Source: an uncultured Selenomonadaceae bacterium
GTDB taxonomy: Bacteria; Bacillota; Negativicutes; Selenomonadales; Selenomonadaceae
Length of the DNA: 18,454 bases
NCBI GenBank assembly: GCA_905235425.1
Contig: CAJOKY010000056.1
Coordinates: 1 to 18,454 of the forward strand
Reading direction: 5' to 3'
Shown: one piece after another, positions 13,293 to 18,454 of the stretch
Numbering within the stretch: the first letter of the stretch is position 1
Layout: every line of letters starts with the position of its first letter
Program-made: the position numbers and the translations under genes
Notes under the pieces: generated by a model
What the model saw: the letters and a program-made list of their open reading frames with translations, nothing else
The model's database searches: none
What the model was told of the DNA's origin: nothing

Positions 13293-14522
13293 ATGAAGGA
13301 AAAGAGAAAATATTTTCAGCCGTCGTACGTGAAACATTTTAAATGCGACGGAAATAAATGTGACGCGCGTTGTTGCAAGTATTGGATTATCGACATTGAC
13401 AAAGCGTCTTATGAAGACTACGAAAAGATTGAATCGGCGGAAAAAGAAATTACCTCCAAAATAAAATATTTTGAACAGCGCAAAACTTACGTTGCCTTGA
13501 TGAATAAAAATTACACCTGCTGTTGTCTTACTGAAGATAATCTTTGTATGATACAGAAAAATTACGGCGAAAAATACTTGTCAATAACGTGTCAAACATA
13601 TCCGCGCAGTATTTGTAAACTTGGTGACCTTTATGAACGCTCCCTTAGTGTCACCTGCCCCGTTGTAGCAGAGTTGGCGCTGTTGCCTAAAGACGTTATG
13701 GAATTTGAAATTGTCGAAGAGTACGTACCTTACAGATCAAAAGTTAAACCTAAACTACTTGTCGAACGCCTTGAAATTATTCCGCACATATTTGATGTAC
13801 AATCCACATCAATCAGCATTTTGCAGGAACGAGCATTGACGCTTGACCAACGCCTTGCCGTACTTGGATTTTTTCTTGATCGCGTTGACGAAATTACGGC
13901 GACACCCAGAATTTATGAAGTTACACAGCTGGCAGAACTTTATACGAAGGAAGGCTTTATAATCGAAAATTTTTCCGCGATTTTAGCCGATATAAAATTC
14001 AATCCAAAAGACTTTGTAAAAATTTTACTTGGCGGCGTACTGCAAACGTTGTACGGTGATAAAAACACGCCGCGTAAAGTTTTTGAAGTAGTGATTTTCG
14101 ACGCGCTTCAAAATACGTTGGAGCTTACGCCGGACGAAGACGGCACTGTTTCTGTCAAGGTTACGGCGGAAAAATATATGTTGTTAAATTCACAGCGCGA
14201 AAAATTTATTCAGCGTTATGGTACAATTCTTGAAAATTATCTTGTCAACGAATTTTTCATGAACTTTTATCCATGGCGTCTGCAGGAAAAAAATATTCTG
14301 CACAATTACGGCATCTTCATTGCCACGTACAAAATTGTTGAGCTTTTCACTTTTTGTATGGCGCAAAAATATACTTCGGTTGATGAATCGGAAGTTGTCA
14401 AGGTTATCACGCAAATTGCCACGAGCATAGACAATTCCACGCCGTACATTAAAAAAATTTCTGCCGAAATGGAAAATATAAATGACACGTTTAAGATAAT
14501 CTCAACATTTCTGCAGACTTGA
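13293..14522 (+). CDS. fliB: Flagellin lysine-N-methylase (FliB family)
   Basis: A 409-residue cytoplasmic protein with the cysteine-rich pattern of FliB, which methylates surface lysines of flagellin. Cysteines at 18, 23, 27 and 28 (FKCDGNKCDARCC), 76-78 and 85 (TCCCLTEDNLC), 100 in CQTYPR, 108 and 122 form the putative Fe-S cluster region; the rest (~130-409) is helical and family-specific. ATG 13293 follows GGAAGGGA across the ybeY stop. The gene separates ybeY from era, which are usually close, so it is probably an insertion into a conserved cluster. No flagellar gene lies in the window; motility is therefore inferred only from this gene. The related YkgJ family shares the Cys motif but is much shorter. 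Confidence 0.85.
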   Translation: MKEKRKYFQPSYVKHFKCDGNKCDARCCKYWIIDIDKASYEDYEKIESAEKEITSKIKYFEQRKTYVALMNKNYTCCCLTEDNLCMIQKNYGEKYLSITCQTYPRSICKLGDLYERSLSVTCPVVAELALLPKDVMEFEIVEEYVPYRSKVKPKLLVERLEIIPHIFDVQSTSISILQERALTLDQRLAVLGFFLDRVDEITATPRIYEVTQLAELYTKEGFIIENFSAILADIKFNPKDFVKILLGGVLQTLYGDKNTPRKVFEVVIFDALQNTLELTPDEDGTVSVKVTAEKYMLLNSQREKFIQRYGTILENYLVNEFFMNFYPWRLQEKNILHNYGIFIATYKIVELFTFCMAQKYTSVDESEVVKVITQIATSIDNSTPYIKKISAEMENINDTFKIISTFLQT

Positions 14523-14537
14523 AGGGAGATTTAAAAT

Positions 14538-15428
14538 TTGTATAAATCGGGATTTATAGCGGTTATCGGACGTCCAAACGTCGGCAAATCGACGTTGATA
14601 AATAAGGTTATCGGTCAAAAAATTGCCATTATGTCAGACAAGCCGCAAACTACGCGCAGTCGCATTCAATGCATTTTGACGCAGGACGACGCGCAGATTA
14701 TTTTTCTTGATACGCCGGGCATTCATAAGCCGATGTTTAAACTTGGCGAATATATGTTGAAGGCGGCAGAAGGTACGCTGAAAGAAGTCGATGCGATTTT
14801 CTTTGTAGTTGACGCTACTGAAAAATTCGGCGGCGGTGAAAAATATATCCTTGAACGTCTTGAAACGGTGACTGCGCCGGTTATTTTGGTTATCAATAAA
14901 GTTGATTTAATTGAACGCGAAAAAGTTTTGCCGATTATCGCGACGTATGCAGAGAAGAGAAATTTTGCGGCTACTGTACCGATAAGCGCGGTGGAAGGTA
15001 CAAACGTTGACACGCTGATTGACGAGGCGAAAAAATTTTTGCCTGAAGGTCCAAAATATTATCCCGCCGACATGGTAACGGATCAGCCGGAAAGATTAAT
15101 CGTTGCCGAATTGATACGCGAAAAGATTTTGTACGTGACAGAAGACGAAGTGCCGCACTCTGTAGCGGTTGACATTGAAGAAATTACGCCGCGCAAAAAT
15201 TCTGCTACTTACATTCGCGCCGTGATTTATGTTGAACGCGATTCGCAGAAGGGAATTTTAATAGGCAAGGGCGGCGAACTTTTGAAAGGCGTCGGTAAAT
15301 CTGCGCGTCCTGAAATTGAAATGCTGTTGGGTACAAAAGTATTTTTGGATTTATGGGTAAAAGTAAAGCGCGGCTGGAGAAATTCCAACGGCGCAATACA
15401 AAGTTTCGGTTTGGGTGCCAACGATTAG
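14538..15428 (+). CDS. era: GTPase Era
   Basis: A 296-residue GTPase that binds the 3' end of 16S rRNA and assists 30S assembly, working in the same process as YbeY. GTPase motifs in order: G1 GRPNVGKS (11-18), the PQTTR switch region, G3 DTPG in FLDTPGIHKP, and G4 NKVD. The C-terminal KH domain shows IGKGGELLKGVGKSAR, its RNA-binding GxxG loop. Length is typical (about 300). The start is TTG 14538, with GAAGGGA ten bases before; the residues that follow are the usual Era N-terminus. It begins 15 bases after the fliB stop and is followed by the DUF502 gene after 14 bases. Confidence 0.97.
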   Translation: MYKSGFIAVIGRPNVGKSTLINKVIGQKIAIMSDKPQTTRSRIQCILTQDDAQIIFLDTPGIHKPMFKLGEYMLKAAEGTLKEVDAIFFVVDATEKFGGGEKYILERLETVTAPVILVINKVDLIEREKVLPIIATYAEKRNFAATVPISAVEGTNVDTLIDEAKKFLPEGPKYYPADMVTDQPERLIVAELIREKILYVTEDEVPHSVAVDIEEITPRKNSATYIRAVIYVERDSQKGILIGKGGELLKGVGKSARPEIEMLLGTKVFLDLWVKVKRGWRNSNGAIQSFGLGAND

Positions 15429-15442
15429 TAAAGGGAACTACC

Positions 15443-16069
15443 TTGATTAAAGAAGAAAAAGAAAAGACATTCGCAGAAAAACTTTCCGAACAATTTATGA
15501 ACGGCGTAATAATTTTAGCCCCCGTCGCGATAACGGCATTTGTCGTAATGTGGATATTCAATTTAACAGAAGATAAAATCGGCGCAAAGATTGAACATTT
15601 TTTCCAAATAAATTTTCCAGGTATGGGATTAATCTCAATCGTACTTTTTATTTGGGTTGTCGGCTTTTTATTCGGAAACCGCTTACTGCAGGAAGTCATA
15701 AAACTTTTTGAATATATTTTGGACAAAATTCCAATCGTGAAATTTATTTACAGCTCGGTAAAGCAATTTTCAAAGGCGATTCTTGAAACAAATTCGTCAT
15801 TTCAAAAAGTGGTGTTGGTAAATTATCACGGTGCGCTGGTCATGGGATTTTTGATGAAAGATGTTCCTGAGCCGGTAAAAGAAAAATTGGGTGACGAATA
15901 TGTCTGCGTGTACATGCCGTGGAGCTTGAACATGACGGCGGGATTAAATCTTTTCGTAAAACGCTCTGAACTGGTTTTTATTGATATGGAATTGGAAGAC
16001 GGCTTGCAGTTTATATTGACTGCGGGAACAGTTGCGAATAAAAATAACGCCGATAAAACTTCAGCGTAG
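15443..16069 (+). CDS. DUF502 family membrane protein
   Basis: A 208-residue inner-membrane protein of the DUF502 family, whose role is not established. Two hydrophobic segments lie at ~20-40 (GVIILAPVAITAFVVMWIF) and ~61-79 (MGLISIVLFIWVVGFLFG), followed by the conserved KIPIVKFIYSSVKQF (95-109) and a soluble C-terminal domain with YMPWSLNMTAGLNLFV. The start is TTG 15443, seven bases after AAGGGA; the frame is open further upstream into era (to 15353), but that would overlap Era's KH domain. It appears to be the last gene of the phoH-ybeY-fliB-era run, with heptamer repeats just behind its stop. Confidence 0.88.
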   Translation: MIKEEKEKTFAEKLSEQFMNGVIILAPVAITAFVVMWIFNLTEDKIGAKIEHFFQINFPGMGLISIVLFIWVVGFLFGNRLLQEVIKLFEYILDKIPIVKFIYSSVKQFSKAILETNSSFQKVVLVNYHGALVMGFLMKDVPEPVKEKLGDEYVCVYMPWSLNMTAGLNLFVKRSELVFIDMELEDGLQFILTAGTVANKNNADKTSA

Positions 16070-16079
16070 CGATTTTAAA

Positions 16080-16114
16080 ACTACTCCCTGATCCCTGTTC
16101 CCTAATCCCTAATT
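16080..16114 (+). repeat. Mixed heptanucleotide array: one ACTACTC unit followed by CCTNNTC units
   Basis: ACTACTC (16080-16086) is followed without a gap by CCTGATC, CCTGTTC and CCTAATC, then CCTAATT and a T tract. The first unit belongs to the family at 17865-17920 and the rest to the CCTNNTC family, in the same 7-nt register. It lies 10 bases after the DUF502 stop. Confidence 0.88.
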
Positions 16115-16200
16115 TTTTTTGTCTTAAAATGCAGGAAAATTTTTATACGCGGTAGAATTTTAAAAGAATTTATTTGCGCTTATGAGAGGTCGAAATTTTT

Positions 16201-16965
16201 TTGGTTTATATGTTAAAATTTTGTGCCAGCTGGGTACTGCCGCCCGGTCTTTTCATAATTCTGTTGATAATTTTAACGGTTTACTTAACAAAAATCAGTA
16301 CACGCGCGGCAGTCTTCGTAGGCATCGGAACGCTGATTTTCTACCTTCTTTGTACGGGACTTGTAGCCGAAAGATTGATGGGACACCTTGAAAAAGCATA
16401 TTCTCCGCCGGAAAAAATAGAAGAGACCGGCGCTGACGTTATAATATTATTAGGCGGAGGCGCAATTCGCGACGTTAAAGACGTTGACGGCGTAGGAGTG
16501 CTATGCGCAAGTCCGGCAAGCAGACTTTTAACGGCAGTACGTCTTCAAAAAAATTTGGACTTACCGATTTTGTTAAGCGGCGGACACGTTTATTCTGATT
16601 CCGGCTCTGAGGCGTTGATATCAAGCCGCGTATTAAAGTCACTGAACGTACCCGAAGAAAAAATCTTGCTTGAAACAAAAAGCGTAAATACTACACAAAA
16701 CGCAATCTTTTCAACGGAAATTCTGCGCGAAAAAAATTTTAAGCGTCCGATAGTCGTAACATCGGCATTCCATATGAAAAGAGCCGTACTGAATTTTTCG
16801 CAACAAGGATTTGAAGTCATACCATATCCTACAGACTATACCGTTTCACACCACCCGCAATTTCGTTATACAAAACTTCGTCCGCAGGCAGAGGCTTTAC
16901 TGTTAAATGTGACGGTAATGCAGGAAGTTTTGCGAACAGCCGTCACTGAAATATTTAACATTTAA
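16201..16965 (+). CDS. YdcF/SanA-type DUF218 membrane protein
   Basis: A 254-residue protein of the DUF218 family (YdcF, SanA, ElyC), implicated in envelope or peptidoglycan-precursor homeostasis. Two N-terminal membrane segments lie at ~10-29 and ~36-54; the soluble domain starts at ADVIILLGGGA (~78), has ILLSGGH in the middle and the family signature TTQNAIFSTEIL around 162-173, followed by VVTSAFHMKRA. The start is TTG 16201, ten bases after GAGAGGT; ATG 16210 would be three codons shorter but too far from that site. It lies 131 bases beyond the DUF502 gene, across the repeat array, so it may have its own promoter; a clear one is not seen. Confidence 0.87.
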   Translation: MVYMLKFCASWVLPPGLFIILLIILTVYLTKISTRAAVFVGIGTLIFYLLCTGLVAERLMGHLEKAYSPPEKIEETGADVIILLGGGAIRDVKDVDGVGVLCASPASRLLTAVRLQKNLDLPILLSGGHVYSDSGSEALISSRVLKSLNVPEEKILLETKSVNTTQNAIFSTEILREKNFKRPIVVTSAFHMKRAVLNFSQQGFEVIPYPTDYTVSHHPQFRYTKLRPQAEALLLNVTVMQEVLRTAVTEIFNI

Positions 16966-17025
16966 TTTACCAAAACATAAGCTGTAATATATTTTTCCAA
17001 TTTTTAAAGTGAGGTGTGTTTCAAT

Positions 17026-17688
17026 ATGAGCAGTTTAATTGTACTTGAAGGGTCCGACGGTTCCGGCAAGGCGACGCAGACAACAAGGCTTTATGAAAGG
17101 TTACAAAATTTAGGCGTTGACGTTATGCGCGTTAGTTTTCCGAATTACGAATCGGAATCTTCCGCGCTTATAAAAATGTACTTGCGAGGAGACTTCGGCG
17201 GCACGGCGGAGGAAGTCAACCCATACGCGGCGGCGACTTTTTATGCCGTAGACAGATTTGCCAGTTTTCAAACGTGGAAGGATTTTTACGCGGGAAACGG
17301 CGTAATTCTTGCCGACAGGTACGTAGGCTCAAATATGGCACACCAATCGGCAAAAATTAAACGTAAAGCCGACCGCGAAAAGTTTTTGAATTGGCTTGAT
17401 AATTTCGAGTACAAGCGCCTTCAACTGCCGCGTCCCGATCTTACGATTTTTTTGGATATGCCGCCAAAAATCGCCGCAATGCTTAGGCGTGAACGCGGTA
17501 GAGAGGATATTCATGAATCGGACGCCGCGTATATGATTAAATCTTACAACGCATACAAAGAAATAGCCGAAAAATTTCACTGGAAGGTTATCAACTGCGC
17601 GGCAGGTAATTTTGCCAAAAGTGCAATTGACATTCACGAGGAAATTTTCGGCTTGGTTGAGACCATGCTCATTTATAATGTATTTTAG
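17026..17688 (+). CDS. tmk: Thymidylate kinase family protein
   Basis: A 220-residue P-loop kinase of the dTMP kinase family (dTMP to dTDP with ATP). The P-loop is GSDGSGKAT (9-17): the usual Ser/Thr after GK is Ala, with Thr next. FPNYES (~41-46) and ADRYVGSNMAHQ match the substrate-binding and DRx blocks, and RRERGREDIHE is the lid. ATG 17026 follows GTGAGGTG by nine bases; the in-frame GTG at 17014 is part of that site. It is convergent with rex. A related deoxynucleoside kinase role is possible because of the P-loop change, but overall length and motif order fit Tmk. Confidence 0.87.
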   Translation: MSSLIVLEGSDGSGKATQTTRLYERLQNLGVDVMRVSFPNYESESSALIKMYLRGDFGGTAEEVNPYAAATFYAVDRFASFQTWKDFYAGNGVILADRYVGSNMAHQSAKIKRKADREKFLNWLDNFEYKRLQLPRPDLTIFLDMPPKIAAMLRRERGREDIHESDAAYMIKSYNAYKEIAEKFHWKVINCAAGNFAKSAIDIHEEIFGLVETMLIYNVF

Positions 17689-17705
17689 CCGGTAATTACC
17701 AGGCT

Positions 17706-17804
17706 GTGTTGAATAAATCAAAATTAAACCAAGTTGCAAATTTTTATAACGTTGAAATAGCAGAGGCGCGCAAGGACGCGGATTTTGCGCCAAAAGAAAG
17801 TTGA
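17706..17804 (+). other. Short open frame between tmk and rex, possibly a gene remnant
   Basis: GTG 17706 to TGA 17802 reads 32 codons (NKSKLNQVANFYNVEIAE, then ARKDADFAPKES) with gene-like composition, but there is no ribosome binding site and I do not recognise it. The palindrome GGTAATTACC lies just upstream at about 17691-17700. It may be a 3' fragment of a lost gene. Confidence 0.25.
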
Positions 17805-17864
17805 TTTAAAAATTCAAAGAAATACAGAATTGTAGAAATTGGAATTAATCAACACAATCTACAA

Positions 17865-17920
17865 ACTACTGACTACCCACTACTTACTACTTACTACTCA
17901 CTACTCACTACTCACTACCT
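17865..17920 (+). repeat. Heptanucleotide tandem array (ACTACTN), eight units
   Basis: Eight head-to-tail 7-bp units from 17865: six are ACTACTN with N = G, T, T, C, C, C, and two are ACTACC variants (17872 and 17914). It lies 24 bases past the rex stop, between the convergent tmk and rex genes, and is the complement of the GTAGTAA family at 10304-10338. Confidence 0.93.
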
Positions 17921-17944
17921 ACCGGTATATTTCAAATTTAATTT

Positions 17945-18454
17945 TCACTTCTGCGAAATGCGGCAACTTATATTCATAAGACTCATTGATAAATTTTCAT
18001 TGACTACAACAACTTTCGGCGGCACTGTAAGTTTTGTCGCAGTAAAATTCCAAATGCCTTTCACGCCGACTTGAATCAGCGAATCGACAACCATTTGGGC
18101 TTTATCTTCCGGCACGGTGATAACGCCGATATCAATAATTTTACGCTTTACAACGTTATTAAGGTCTGAGAAATTGTAAACCTTGATATCGTTGATTTTT
18201 TTTTCGATTAACTTTTCGTCAACGTCAAAAAGCGCCGTCACGGTAAATCCCAGCCGCTGAAAATCGTCACAATATGCAAGCGCCGTACCTAAATGACCGA
18301 CACCGAAAATTGCAACGTACCAGCGATATTCCAGACCCAAAACTTTTTCTATGGCGCGTCGCAACATATCGAATCGATAACCCGCACCTTTAACGCCGAA
18401 CTGTCCCAGCTCTGAAATATCTTTACGCACCTGTTCCGGCGAAAAATCTAAAAT
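17945..18454 (-). CDS. rex: Redox-sensing transcriptional repressor Rex (5' end beyond the window)
   Basis: The minus-strand frame is open from the window edge (18454) to TGA at 17945, 169 residues, and lacks only the first part of the winged-helix domain. Visible: the end of the DNA-binding domain (FSPEQVRKDISELGQFGVKGAGY), the Rossmann dinucleotide motif FGVGHLGTAL (GxGxxG), the ALFDVD strand end, and GVITVPEDKAQ and GIWNFTATKL in the C-terminal domain. Rex represses fermentation and respiration genes according to the NADH/NAD+ ratio, fitting an anaerobe. The C-terminus is normal, so only the N-terminal ~45 residues should be missing. Confidence 0.95.
   Translation of the reverse strand: MLDFSPEQVRKDISELGQFGVKGAGYRFDMLRRAIEKVLGLEYRWYVAIFGVGHLGTALAYCDDFQRLGFTVTALFDVDEKLIEKKINDIKVYNFSDLNNVVKRKIIDIGVITVPEDKAQMVVDSLIQVGVKGIWNFTATKLTVPPKVVVVNENLSMSLMNISCRISQK

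Noticed and set aside
15205..15726. Minus-strand frame of 173 codons across era and the DUF502 gene
   Set aside because: It is antisense to two well-supported genes, has no ribosome binding site and no recognisable motif.
17830..17864. TTGTAGA/TCTACAA inverted repeat as a terminator of rex
   Set aside because: Only seven paired bases with a long loop and no T tract on either side.

Overview
The window looks like a chromosomal contig from an anaerobic Bacillota, most likely Negativicutes (Selenomonadales-like). Pointers, all inference without a search, are: the housekeeping order phoH, ybeY, era, a DUF502 membrane gene, a YdcF-type gene, tmk and rex; a futalosine-pathway type UbiA (MqnP); GlnRS; a flagellin lysine N-methylase; purine-rich Shine-Dalgarno sites; and very frequent TTG starts. 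Base composition is moderately AT-rich throughout except the first ~700 bases, which are visibly GC-rich (about two thirds G+C by eye) and encode most of a phosphomannomutase. That part is fused in frame to an unrelated native-looking N-terminus, so it is either a foreign fusion or an assembly chimera at a contig end.

Layout. 1-1950 (minus): the chimeric ORF, then mqnP upstream of it in one operon. 2076-7663 (plus): a MacB/LolD-type ABC ATPase without permease, an HD-domain hydrolase, glnS, a SAM methyltransferase split by a nine-G tract, a small unknown charged protein and an ArsB/NhaD-type membrane transporter. 7676-10300 (plus): a thiol-redox group of trxB (with its own terminator), a glutaredoxin-like protein and a glutathione peroxidase. 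trxB is separated from the other two by debris: a GIY-YIG endonuclease pseudogene with two in-frame stops, and a small HTH regulator broken by a 46-bp insert that resembles an IS200/IS605 right end. 10304-11749: hemW, preceded by a partial tandem duplication of its own 5' end. 11798-17688: phoH, ybeY, fliB, era, a DUF502 gene, ydcF-like and tmk. 17945-18454 (minus): rex, cut by the window end and convergent with tmk.

The most unusual layer is a set of heptanucleotide tandem repeats spread over the right half. One family has the pattern CCTNNTC, with a hypervariable central dinucleotide. The other is ACTACTN (AGTAGTN on the other strand). Arrays lie downstream of gpx, inside the hemW coding region (in both duplicated copies), at the phoH-ybeY junction in inverted orientation (supplying the phoH stop codon and leaving ybeY without a Shine-Dalgarno site), after the DUF502 gene (where the two families adjoin in the same 7-nt register) and between tmk and rex. 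They resemble the heptanucleotide STRR repeats known from heterocystous cyanobacteria and are the best candidate here for an undescribed element. The second interesting signal is the G9 tract, which looks like a phase-variation switch in the methyltransferase gene.
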